The position numbers and the translations under genes are program-made. Positions 11,125-20,530 of a stretch of DNA of 37,647 nucleotides are shown here, in pieces; the stretch's first letter is position 1, and each line of letters begins with the position of its first letter. The notes beneath the pieces are model-generated. The model was not told where the DNA came from and made no database searches. It worked only from the letters and a program-made list of their open reading frames with translations. Source of the stretch: Lingula anatina (Eukaryota > Brachiopoda > Lingulata > Lingulida > Lingulidae); NCBI RefSeq assembly GCF_001039355.2, contig NW_019775678.1, forward strand, positions 105,215 through 142,861, read 5' to 3'.

Positions 11125-11131
11125 ATAATAC

Positions 11132-11635
11132 AGGTAGTCAAAAGGCAAAATTTTATTGATTTTTCTTAAGGATTATGTTAAATGCATATGTCTTATTATT
11201 TTGAATTTCAACTTAAGTGCAGTATAACTTTGTTTGTACAACTTAATTCAGAATATTATCTTCATAATGTAAAAAAATTATCTGTGACACACACTTATAC
11301 GGGTACCAAAACATACTTGTAACTGTGTTAATTTTTTTTTTTTTGGATGGTAAATACAGTGTGGTTCCCCCCACTGTGTTATATAATGTAAGTACAGTGT
11401 GGTGACCTCGTGCTATGTGTTATAGAGTTCTGTCTAGCTTGATGATGATAAAAATGCTAGTAGTTGCCATGCTAGTTACCTGCCGGTCTTTTTGTAAATT
11501 ATTAATCTTGTTAAGTAAGCTAACTTAATTAGTATCACAGTATTATTGTGTGCAGTAACAATGCAACTTTTTGTAATGTTATCGATCAGCGATAAAGGTT
11601 CACATTCGTAATAATCATATAATGAATGACAGGCC

Positions 11636-11636
<1 letters not shown>
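11132..11636. other. AT-rich non-coding stretch
   Basis: No supported gene or repeat was recognised between the hAT-like element and the TA microsatellite. A word near 11358 (TACAGTGTGGT) recurs at 11393. Confidence 0.4.

Positions 11637-11716
<80 letters not shown>
11637..11716. repeat. (TA)n microsatellite followed by poly(T)
   Basis: About 24 TA dinucleotides (11637-11684) run directly into about 32 T (11685-11716). On the minus strand this reads as an A-tail followed by a TA repeat, possibly the 3' end of a retroposed sequence lying at 11717-12010. Confidence 0.85.
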
Positions 11717-11717
<1 letters not shown>

Positions 11718-11759
11718 AAAACTTGATAATGCAAGAAATGGAAAGAACAAGGTCGATTT

Positions 11760-12011
11760 TCACGTACGGCCGGCGCACACGGCGAGGTACGACCTCAGCT
11801 TTATGACTTGCCGCCCGGCGTACATGTAAGCTACAGGTATGATGTGTTTGTTGGGAATATTGAGCTCCAATGTATAACCAGTTCCTGTCTGCTTCGGGGA
11901 GGTAATCTCACCAAACATGGCAAAATGGGAATTTTCTTCGCGGTCCCGTTGCTTCAGCAGACTACAGGCAGTGTGCGTGTGCCTGTGGGGTACAGTCAGG
12001 AGCAGTTATAG
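11760..12011. other. GC-rich island of unknown origin
   Basis: This 250-bp stretch is much richer in G+C and CpG than its surroundings (for example ACGGCCGGCGCACACGGCG at 11765). It has a 67-codon plus-strand frame (11808-12011) that I do not recognise. It abuts the poly(T)/TA tract, so a minus-strand retroposed transcript is possible. No A or B box of a tRNA-derived SINE is seen. Confidence 0.3.
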
Positions 12012-12061
12012 GCCAAGCACACTGAATCCCTGAAAAGCTGGGTGCCTTGGTGTACATTGAC

Positions 12062-12346
12062 AGGCCCGTAGCCAGGGGGTTCAGGGGGTTCGGGGGGTTC
12101 GACCCCCCCCCCTTTTTTTTTTTGCTGGGAAAAGGTCCTCTTTGGGTAAATTTTTATATAGGTACGTGAAGGTTTCTTGGTGAAAATTCCACTTTTTCAG
12201 AAAAAGACCTCCCCCCCCCCTTTTTTTGCTGGGAAAAAGTCCCCTCTGGGTAAAATTTTATCTAGGTACGTGAAAGTTTCATGATGAAAGGTCCACTTAT
12301 TCAGAAAAAGAAGCTCACTTTTGAAATTGCTGGCTATACGGGCCTT
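12062..12346. mobile_element. short TIR element with internal duplication
   Basis: The ends are inverted: AGGCCCGTAGCCAGG on the left and CTGGCTATACGGGCCTT on the right. Inside, a block of about 104 bp occurs twice, marked by poly(C), poly(T), GCTGGGAAAA at 12124 and 12228, TAGGTACGTGAA, and CAGAAAAAGA. A related element lies at 36606-36794 in the opposite orientation. Confidence 0.65.
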
Positions 12347-13135
12347 ATTGGTGTTCTTTAGTCGTGATAGAAGTCTGAACCAGACTTGGTGTTTGCAGGA
12401 ACTGTTATTGTAACATTAATAATTTATCCGGGAAATATTATTATAATGTATTATAATGTATTCAGGGGTCCTTTATGCACTTATCGCAGCTGAGCTCTTT
12501 CTCTGGCATATTTTTGTTCTTGCCGAATGGCTGGAATCAGAAAGTGAGCAGAAATTCCAAATTAGTATAATTTCTAGAAATTGTTTTTATTTTCTTCAAA
12601 ACAAAGTGCGTTAACTTAAAACTTGTGACGAAACAAATATTCTAGCGAAGGCTCAGCGCGGTAACCTTGACCATAAAAAGTGGCAGATTTGTTTTGATTT
12701 TAAATATTTATATATTATGTATTACAAAAATAAATAAGGAACCCGGGTTATGAGGTTTCTGAGGTTGTTATTTAATAATTTAATTTAATTTAATAACATA
12801 TTTCTCCGAATGAAATCTTATTAGTTTATCGCTCGTTCATCGCGTTATTTGAGTGGTACTTAATCGTACTTCAGTAGGCCGACCTTTGTTTTTACAAAAG
12901 GATTACGCAAACAAATATGTAATGCTACATTTTGCAACCGCAACGTACTTTTTTTTAACAAATACCAATAGGAGGATTTCTTGACGGGCAGTCCATCACA
13001 ATATCGCCGCCTCAGCCTGATTGTGTTTTTCTGCCTCTCTCCTGATTAGGCTTAACCCACAATAGCATTCAATGCATTCAATTCTATTATTACAATTTGA
13101 AGCACCGTTATGATTTTTTGAAAAGGCATACAAAT
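12347..13135. other. intergenic stretch without recognised gene
   Basis: AT-rich DNA before the GPCR copy 2 unit. Apart from short AT repeats (TTTAATTTAATTTAATT near 12780) I see no gene, RNA or transposon boundary. Confidence 0.4.
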
Positions 13136-13419
13136 TAATGCCATTGACAGAAAAACTGATACAGCAATTAGAAGAGAGAGAGAGAGAGTGATGACGGAAT
13201 GAAAATTTAATGTTTTCTATTGTCAGTGACACCCTTTTACTAGAGCAAATCTCCATCCAGTCGGAAAGAGATTTTATTTGCAGATAAAATAAGGTACACT
13301 GGATATTGGTGATATACTCGCACTACCTGCGTTTAGTTTGTCATCTTTACCTGAACAGCTAGTACTGTATTGGTGACTACCAACGGGAATAGAATAAACT
13401 CGAAGACAACATACTAACA
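13136..13419 (+). promoter_or_regulatory. 5' flank / 5' UTR of GPCR copy 2, starting with module P
   Basis: It starts TTAATGCCATTGACAGAAAA, the same opening as the P modules at 7247, 26757 and 29881. It continues through a (GA)n tract and CAAATCTCCATCCAGT. From 13261 to the ATG it is almost identical to 2104-2262. The dispersed module and the receptor leader therefore share sequence. Confidence 0.55.
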
Positions 13420-14583
13420 ATGCATGATGTTGACTATCAAAACGATGTTGGACTTTTTAATAGCACCAGCGCCTCCCAAGGAAATATAAGCAGGTACGAT
13501 TTGGACGACTTGAACGATACCGTGCTATCCCCAGAGCCAAACTGCTGGAGGGAGTTGGAGAAATGTTGGTGTAACACTGTGTACGTCCTGGCAGCCATCG
13601 GCCTGGTTGGTAACTTCCTCACCTTCCTGGTGGTTCTTCGAAGTCCGAGTCTTAGGCAGAAATCCACCTACGTTTATATTCTGTTCCTTGCCGGTGCGGA
13701 TCAGTTACGTCTGTCGTTCCTATCTTTCTATTGCATCTTGTATGATGAACGAACAGGTCTGACACCTTCGTGCAAGGTAGTGCAGGCTATAAATATTTTA
13801 CAGTCGACATGTTATTGCCTTTCCATATTCTACATATTGGTGTTAACCGTAGAGAGACTTATAATAATTTTCAAACCTCTGCAAGCAGTTACTCTGTGCA
13901 CGAGACGAAAGGCTTTGCTGACTTCTGTTGTTCCTATTCCTCTGGTTTTATTATTATGTTCTCCATTGATAGTAATTTGCTATGTAGATCTAGAAACAAC
14001 ATTTCATTTTATCACCGTTTTTGTGTATGCAACGGTTGTGGTGTGGTTCGTAATCACAATAGCCATTACAGCGATGACGGTCTCCATTGTGTATAAACTT
14101 AGGAAGATCCATTCCCTAAGACGACAACTGGCTGGTCATCAGCAGCACGGTGATAGCAGTGGGACGACAAACATCAAAGTCAATAGTCTACTGTTAACGA
14201 CACTGACAGCGTTTATCTTGCTCACTTTGCCCTTCTTTATCGTTGACGTCTACTTGGAAACTGTACGCGTATTCGATATAGGAAGTGCCAGTTTCATAGA
14301 ACGCTTTGTCCAGATCACGTACATTGACCAGATCATGTACATACCATCTATATTGTTCCTGGTAAGTTTGCTGAATCACAATACTAACTTTTTTCTTTTT
14401 GTTGCGTCGGCTCAAGTATTTCGGGACGAGTTGGTGAAACTTTTCAAAGAGTGTTTTCGTTGTCGTCTGAACGCTGAAACCCCAGCTAGGGGTGCTGGGA
14501 ATGATGGACAGTGCAGACAAAATGCGATCGCAAATCCGACCACGGCGTCCACTACTACTCATTTGTTTACTACCCGATTATAA
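13420..14583 (+). CDS. class A (rhodopsin-like) peptide/chemoreceptor-type GPCR, copy 2
   Basis: Intronless 387-aa paralogue of the receptor at 2263, about 75% identical over the first 280 residues. Shared hallmarks: sequons at N14, N22, N32; N65 in TM1; D94 in TM2; C118; ERL at 145-147 in place of DRY; F265 and P271 with T269 instead of the toggle Trp; NFFLF at 323-327; a Cys-containing tail ending T-R-L. Seven extra residues relative to copy 1 lie in loop 3/TM7 (about 281-313) and near the C-terminus. Changes concentrate in the N-terminal Cys region, loop 1/TM3, TM4-loop 2-TM5 and loop 3. Loops ICL2, ICL3 and the tail are nearly identical. The ligand is unknown. Confidence 0.9.
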   Translation: MHDVDYQNDVGLFNSTSASQGNISRYDLDDLNDTVLSPEPNCWRELEKCWCNTVYVLAAIGLVGNFLTFLVVLRSPSLRQKSTYVYILFLAGADQLRLSFLSFYCILYDERTGLTPSCKVVQAINILQSTCYCLSIFYILVLTVERLIIIFKPLQAVTLCTRRKALLTSVVPIPLVLLLCSPLIVICYVDLETTFHFITVFVYATVVVWFVITIAITAMTVSIVYKLRKIHSLRRQLAGHQQHGDSSGTTNIKVNSLLLTTLTAFILLTLPFFIVDVYLETVRVFDIGSASFIERFVQITYIDQIMYIPSILFLVSLLNHNTNFFLFVASAQVFRDELVKLFKECFRCRLNAETPARGAGNDGQCRQNAIANPTTASTTTHLFTTRL

Positions 14584-14698
14584 GGCTACAATGTTTGTAT
14601 TACAATGTTGTTCGCCGTGTAAATGTAGATGACGGTTGCTTCTGTAAAGTACACAATTACGATATGAAGGTGACTCTCACCGCAAATTTAGTTTAGAG

Positions 14699-14712
14699 AA
14701 ATAAATAAATAA
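14699..14712 (+). terminator. polyadenylation signals of GPCR copy 2
   Basis: Overlapping AATAAA hexamers sit at the same relative position as after copy 1, about 115 bases past the stop codon. Confidence 0.65.
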
Positions 14713-15095
14713 ATTAAACATGTTTTTTCATCATAGTAAACGTTTTCTAACAACAACGAGGGCTATGTACAGCGTCTGCGTCACAAATTGCATAAATACT
14801 TAGCCGCTTCTGTTTTGCCAAGTCAAGACCAAATCTTTTGACATTTGCGAACTCATCAATAGCCTTTATTTTTATTCTCAACACTTTACTAATGCTTTTA
14901 TATAGCAATGTATTTTAGATGGTATTAGATATATTTCTATTGTGTAAAAAGAAGTTGTTACGAGGCGTAAAAATGTATTACATAAAACTTCTGACTTCGA
15001 AGAGAAATTGGGAAAAATATTTTACACAATGCAAATAAAAGCCTGGGCAAACGTTCCTGAAGTGTTTTCTGCATTAATAATTAGTACCACCAGCG

Positions 15096-15352
15096 TATAA
15101 ATATGGACTAAACAAGGGCGGGTCCAGGATTTTTGAGGGGGGAGGGGTCCGGAACGACAGGCCTCGGATGCGAAGCCGACCATCGATCGCCCCTTAGGCG
15201 TGGGGTTCGGGGCCTGCTCAAGGGCCCCGAAAACTTTTTGGTGTTTTAGGAAGCAAACAGCGCCCTTTGGTACGGTTTGGAACTATGATTTACCTGGTCA
15301 AAATTCTAATTTCAGGACCCCCCTGACCACCGCTCTAAATTCGCCACTGCCT
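15096..15352. repeat. dispersed module H, copy B
   Basis: It opens TATAAATATGG then ACAAGGGCGGGTCCAGG. It runs through GGGCCCCGAAAACTTTTTGG to GACCCCCCTGACCACC and ends ATTCGCCACTGCC. The start (GGGCGGGTCCAGG) and end (reverse complement GGCAGTGGCGAATTTAG) look like the two ends of a short hAT-type element, but I could not find a target duplication. Confidence 0.6.
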
Positions 15353-15407
15353 AACTAGGAAAATATCTATAACGTGATCTGTTTAACGATTCGGCCACTA
15401 GTATTAG

Positions 15408-16775
15408 TAGTAGTCGCAGTAGTAGTAGTAGTAGTTTATTTACCGTGACATTCTTGTCATAGGTACGGTACAACACCAGTACAATACCAGTACGTCAAGT
15501 ATAATATTCATATCTTTCGTAAATGTGTTGTTCTTAACATGTAATTTCCCTGCGCTTGCAGGCCTGTAATAAAACTTTCTCGAGATTTCTATTTTCTGTT
15601 AGGTTATGACTTCCAAATAACAGCATTAATCTAAAAACCGAGGGCTTCTGCCAGTAATATTTTTTAATATATTTGCTTCTCAAGTCATTATTATATGGGC
15701 AGATAAAGACAAAATGAAACTCATCCTCTATATCATTTCGGTCACATAGTATACATCTTCTTTCGGAACACTGTGGTATCTCTCCTTTTCAATCATGAGT
15801 TTTTAATCTGACATTCTAAACTTACATATAATTTGTCTAGTTTTTAAGGAGAGATTTTTTCCTAGATAGCCTTGTAGGTCGAAAATATCCGTCAAGTGTC
15901 TATACAGTAAACATTTAGATGTTTTTTGTATTGTTTCATGAATTTCTTGAATTAAATTGTCCCTTAAACGTGTTTCAAAGCCTTTAAGAAAATAAGATTC
16001 ATCTGGTACATTTTGATCGTCCCAGACATCTGATAGTCCGAGATGTGTTAACATGCTTTTTACCTTGGTTGCCCAGTTATCGAACTCATTACACGAAAGA
16101 AGTAGATTATCATAGACCCCCCTTAAAATACAATTTTGTGTTCTTAATAGCCTAGCCCAATATCTCACTGTTTTGACCATCCTATGATATGTTAATGGCA
16201 ATCGCCCTAATTCGTTATAGACAGCAGCCGATACAGCTGGTACTGACCCCCAAGGTCGTTTTACAATATTGCAAATGTACTTTTTCAATGTCTGATGAAT
16301 TTTGGAACATCCAGACCTCACTCCCGTAATTTAGGATTGGTAACAAATAGGTATCAAAGAGAAAAAGTTCAGTTTCTACTTTAAAGAATGAGTCTCTACT
16401 GATATTTCTTATTGCAAACATTGCTTTTCTTCCCTGATCTGCTATAAATTTCTGCGTAATAAGAAACGTTCCATTGGAAATTAAAAGTAACCCTATATAA
16501 GCAAAACTATTAGTTCTCAATTTTCATCCCCTTATAGTACCACGATTCATTTTCATGAATTTTCCCCGTTTTTAAAAATCACGGTTTTAGTTTTACTAAC
16601 GTTAATCCCCACTCCATACTGTATAGCTCAAGGTTGTCTATAATATCAGAGGTTGACTAAAAGAACAAAACAGTGTCATCTGCATACATCAGCAAAAATA
16701 TATTTAACACTCCCATTTTCATATTCTTCCATTTTCAGACTGCTGCTATTGTTTTATAATAAATACAGTTCAAAA
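15408..16775 (-). mobile_element. LINE fragment, minus strand
   Basis: It is 5' truncated within the palm domain: the minus strand reads LLMYADDTVLF near 16660-16710. A post-RT region with NYGSEVW and DIEKVHLQYCKTTLGV follows, and then a Cys-rich tail with CERRC...DEFHFV near 15720-15790. The 3' end is a hairpin (ATGACAAGAATGTCA), GGTAAATAAAC and a (TAC)n tail at 15408-15434. It is related to, but a different subfamily from, the LINE at 3847. It entered between modules H and M of the GPCR copy 2 unit. Confidence 0.85.
15780..16740 (-). pseudogene. LINE ORF2 C-terminal half, frameshifted
   Basis: Two long frames overlap: 16520-16215 (101 codons) and 16321-15803 (172 codons), separated by a frameshift around 16250. 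The frame carrying YADD upstream is interrupted by several stops between 16530 and 16650. The protein is inactive. Confidence 0.8.
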
Positions 16776-16935
16776 TCGTTCACGTATAATTAGATGTAAT
16801 CGCATACGCGTTGAAATGCCTTGTGCATACGGACTAATTAATACATTCGTAAGATTTCCTAAGCCTGTGAACATGTGTGGAGTTTTTATTTCTTATTTCA
16901 TCTAACGCAAACGGTCTTCCCTGCGAATCTCGATC

Positions 16936-16964
16936 TGACCAGGGAATTATATCGGATATAATTC
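16936..16964. repeat. 29-bp palindrome resembling joined hAT MITE ends
   Basis: The left arm CAGGGAATTATATCGG meets GATATAATTCGCTG. Both arms match the two ends of the complete 119-bp MITE at 23210-23328, so this may be an internally deleted copy. Flanks share ATCTGA. Confidence 0.4.
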
Positions 16965-16979
16965 GCTGATCTGATCACC

Positions 16980-17130
16980 TTTCTTTGTCGATTTCTAAAT
17001 TATGTGCAGGGTCTCAAACTCGTTTTTGCTAGCTGGTTATTTCCTTGCACTAAACTTTATTTTATTGTACATTTCATTTTTTTAGTTGGGAGTTAAATGG
17101 TCTGAAACCAGAAACAACCTCCACCCAGAA
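16980..17130. repeat. dispersed module M, copy B
   Basis: TTTCTTTGTCGATTTCTAAA, GCAGGGTCTCAAACTCGTTT and GGTCTGAAACCAGAAACAAC match 26415-26575 and 29521-29690. In those copies M directly follows H; here the LINE fragment and the small palindrome intervene. Confidence 0.7.
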
Positions 17131-17264
17131 AACACTGAACCTTTTATATAGCGTTACCATGACGTGGTCATAACGTTTTTTTGGTAAATTTTACTTTATG
17201 GTAAAGATAGATTAACGTTATTTGTTTGCTGGGCATGTACAGAACTAAGTTGACTGTCCGTTAA

Positions 17265-17678
17265 TGCCTTTATTTCACACAAACCACGAATCCCACGAAT
17301 CGCCAGGAATTGACAAATTTCAGGATTCGTGAGGATTCGTGAGATTTTGCCAATTTTCTGGTCTAATTCGACACGCTCTACAATTCAGTTACGATACAGG
17401 TACGATAGTGTTACGAATACATGTATTAGTGGGATTCAGCTGGAATCGCACGAATATTGTCTAGAAATTCACTACGATTTTTTCGAATCGGTGTTCGGGG
17501 CCAAAATTTTGAACAGCTCAAAATATTTGCCACGAAATCCCGATTGATCAAGAAATGCAAGAACTGACTACGATTATATACGAATGTGTTAAGAACTACA
17601 CGAACTGATTACGATTCAACCACGAATCCTGAAATTTGTCAATTCATGGCGATTCTTGGTCTGTGTGAAATAGTAACA
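17265..17678. mobile_element. PIF/Harbinger-like MITE, 414 bp
   Basis: Inverted ends of about 60 bp share TATTTCACACA, GAATCGCCA and GAATTGACAAATTTCAGGAT. TAA is duplicated at 17262-17264 and 17679-17681. The empty site is visible in the paralogous modules near 26588 and 29698, where GTCCGTTAAACTCGATC is uninterrupted. A 3-bp TWA duplication is characteristic of PIF/Harbinger. It contains no coding sequence; a 72-codon frame at 17329 is chance. Confidence 0.85.
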
Positions 17679-17830
17679 TAAACTCGATCAGTGACAAAAC
17701 CTTGTTTGCAATGACGTTCTACTGACAACCACTTTTACTCAGTGCGCGATTCAGTTAAAACGCCCTTTTTTGTAACCACTATTGTATGATTTTAAACGAA
17801 GTCCAGATTTCAATTAACTTGAAACTGTCT
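17679..17830. repeat. dispersed module N, copy B
   Basis: AAACTCGATCAGTGACAAAA, GCAATGACGTTCTACTGACA and GTAACCACTATTGTATGATT match 26592-26750 and 29699-29870. After the N module here the homology stops, whereas at 26757 and 29881 it passes into module P. Confidence 0.7.
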
Positions 17831-18113
17831 ACACGGCATTTGAATTCGTCAGTGATGGTATGGTGGGTCGTTTTGAAGGTCAAATTAAACATTTGAAATA
17901 GAAAGGAAGGTCCACAGACTTGCCAAAATTGATTGCATAATTCCCGTAAAAAAATTAATCAAAAGCTCTATATGTAGTAAAACGCAAATATTTTTACCTG
18001 ATAGTTCCGTTTATACAGTAGTTATACTGAATTTGTAATCAGAAATAAATTGTTTCAATGTAGTCGTCTTAAAAGCTAAGATCATTTATAAGTCTGCTGA
18101 ATAAATGGATTTA

Positions 18114-18633
18114 GGCTTCGTTCTCATGGAAAGTCTATTTTTTAAAAATCTATTTTCTATTCGCGGTATATCTTGTGATCACGGTCTGTGCCCTGAATAT
18201 CCCTCGGCGTAATTACTGGCAGCGCGAGCCAGTTAACTCCAAAGCTGTAATTAATTATCGGCTGTGCTCGGAGGAGATTCTGATACCTTGACGCATGCGC
18301 AGTAGGAAGTTAGAAAGTTAATGGCGGTCACGGTTGCTTTGAAAAAAGTGTTTGTCGATTTTCTGCAACAACAAGACGAAGAAGATGAAGAAGCTATACA
18401 CACGACAGATACGAGTGCAACCGTCATGATCCGATGGCAAGCGATGCGGCAACGGAGATGAGATTTTTTAGAATGCGAGCACAGCCGAGAATTAATTACA
18501 GCTTTGTATAAGTAAACTGGCTCGCGCTGCCAGTAATTACGACGCGGGATATTCAGGGCACAGACCGTGATCATAAGATACCGCAAATAGAAAATAGGTT
18601 TTTAGAAAATAGACTTTCCATGTGAACGAAGCC
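18114..18633. mobile_element. PIF/Harbinger non-autonomous element, 520 bp, with long TIRs
   Basis: Inverted ends of about 155 bp start GGCTTCGTTC. They share TGGAAAGTCTATTTT, GATCACGGTCTGTGCCCTGA and TAATTACTGGCAGCGCGAGC. TTA is duplicated at 18111-18113 and 18634-18636, the TWA target of PIF/Harbinger. The unique centre (about 18270-18480) still holds the start of a coding exon. The flanking TIRs are well preserved, so insertion is fairly young. Confidence 0.85.
18321..18461 (+). pseudogene. remnant of Harbinger transposase first exon
   Basis: 46 codons starting MAVTVALKKVFVDFLQQQDE followed by an acidic stretch and ending MRQRR stop. Its central position in a PIF/Harbinger element, an upstream GCATGCGCAGT and the MAVxVAL-type start fit the N-terminus of Harbinger nucleases. 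No catalytic DDE region remains. The assignment rests mainly on the host element. Confidence 0.4.
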
Positions 18634-18636
18634 TTA

Positions 18637-20140
18637 AAGTCTGAAAATCCATGCAGTGTTAGTGAGACAGAGAGTAAAGAAGTGACAATATTTATAACAC
18701 CTGGTGTGCACATTGTAACCCTTTGAAAAGGAATGTCGTTGGTTAATTTTACAAATGACGTTAACCTACCTGGTGACATTGAACTGGTCGATAACATAAT
18801 TACACATAGCTGGGGACTGGGATAATTATAGCTGGGGACAGATATTAAAGTGGTTACACGAAAGATAATGGAAAGATGGGTTATATTCAGACATTATGGA
18901 AGATTGGAACAAAGACAAAGAAAGAAAAGGAGTTAATTCTGATTGAAATACCTGTGAACAGCCTGGTTACTGACAAAAGGCATGATATGCTATTTATATC
19001 ATTATTGCTATACCTTAACGTCCTGGTCTGTACACAGGTTTAAAGTCCACTAATTCCAGTGTTTTTCAATGGAACTTTGAGAGTAATTAACACAGATATT
19101 TAACCAAATTTAATACGCACATTGCGCAAACGGTTCCTGCAAATGCCATGAAAATGATTCATTTTCGGACATTGAAAAATAAAGCCGAACCATACTCTGA
19201 ATCTTTCTCTTTTCTTCTAGTTTGAAAAAACGTAGGTAATATTTACAGATTCCATTATCTGATTAATTTTTTATTTCTTTATTTTCATGTTTGTGCTGGG
19301 AAAAGTCAGGTTTGTAGTCATAATAACGAAACCCTTTTGCATGCATGTAATAACTGGGTTACATATGTAATAGCATGTTACAGGACAGAAGAGATCGATT
19401 TTTCAGAGGAGAGCTATTACTTGTTATACCAGAATTTTGAATAACTACTATTTTGTACTTTTGTACTCCTTTTTTTGAGAATACATATGGGAAATAAGAA
19501 ACATATACGATGTTTGTATAAAAAATAATAATGAAAAATGAAAAAAAAAATCCGATATTACTTATCATTATTAGTTATTAATTACTTATAACTTATTTTG
19601 TCTTAAGTCAAGTTTTTCTACTTAAAATTTATCTGTCTAGACGAGAGTGTACCCCTCAGCTAAATACCATTTTAATTTTACAGCAGCTAAATACTATTTT
19701 AATTTTACAGTAACATTACAATAACCTTGATGTTCTCAGCAGATGAGACACTAGTATTAAATAATTTTTAATCAGTTGAATTTAAATTGCACTGATGTCA
19801 CTTTCCATTTTTATTTATATCAGGCTTTATCTTTGGTAATAAAAAAGCAAAAAATCCACGCTGCCACCAGACAATGGCAACACACTAATATATGCAGACA
19901 GGATTTTAGCATATAAAATACCCCAAGCTAAATACATAAATGTACAGAAACATTTAGGCACATGAGACATTCAACCATTTGAAATTAAACAACAGACAAA
20001 AAAATGTCCATCTCTTGTCTCTTCTTAACAGCAAACAGTACGCCGCACCGGTATTTTCAAACCCAAAATAATTCTGTAGAAACACATAATGAAATACGAA
20101 CATAATAAAATAAAATCAAAGCCTATGATCAAAGATTGCC
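18637..20140. other. AT-rich non-coding stretch
   Basis: No gene or transposon boundary was recognised. It holds a two-copy 27-bp tandem duplication at 19658-19711; each copy ends TATTTTAATTTTACAG or a close variant, which resembles a splice acceptor. Confidence 0.45.
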
Positions 20141-20147
20141 TTCTAGA

Positions 20148-20530
20148 TTGAATCATCTATTATTGATATTTCAATCTAAAAGTGTGCAACCCAAAGCATT
20201 CATATTCTCTAACCAAAAATAATTATGTGGACACATCCACTGAAATTTTAAGGAAATCAGCTTTGACATCAAGATTGGGTCATTTATTATTGACATATCA
20301 ATCTAAAAGTGTGCAACCCAAAGCATTCAAATTCTGTACACTGAAAAAAGTATCTGATAGCACCATCTGATTGCATCATTTATTATTACCATTCAGTTAA
20401 TTAAATTTTGAAATGAACATCTAAATATAGCAGTTATGTAAAAAGTCTGTGGTAGCACCATCTGATTGTATTATTTATCATTAACGTTCAGTTATTTCAA
20501 TTTTGTAATGAAAATCCAAATATAGCAGTT
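20148..20530. repeat. two local tandem duplications
   Basis: A 60-bp block containing TCAATCTAAAAGTGTGCAAC occurs at about 20172 and 20298 (spacing about 126 bp). A second block containing AGCACCATCTGATTG and later ATATAGCAGTTATGTAAA occurs at about 20358 and 20455 (spacing about 97 bp). No coding potential. Confidence 0.7.

Noticed and set aside
11476-11778. 100-codon minus-strand frame
   Set aside because: Its core is Lys and Ile-Tyr runs from poly(T) and the TA microsatellite.
14194-14562. 122-codon minus-strand frame inside GPCR copy 2
   Set aside because: Antisense shadow of the receptor gene, without counterpart in copy 1.
20148-20530. Possible CRISPR-like array
   Set aside because: Only two copies of each block, long diverged units and a clearly eukaryotic setting; simple tandem duplication.
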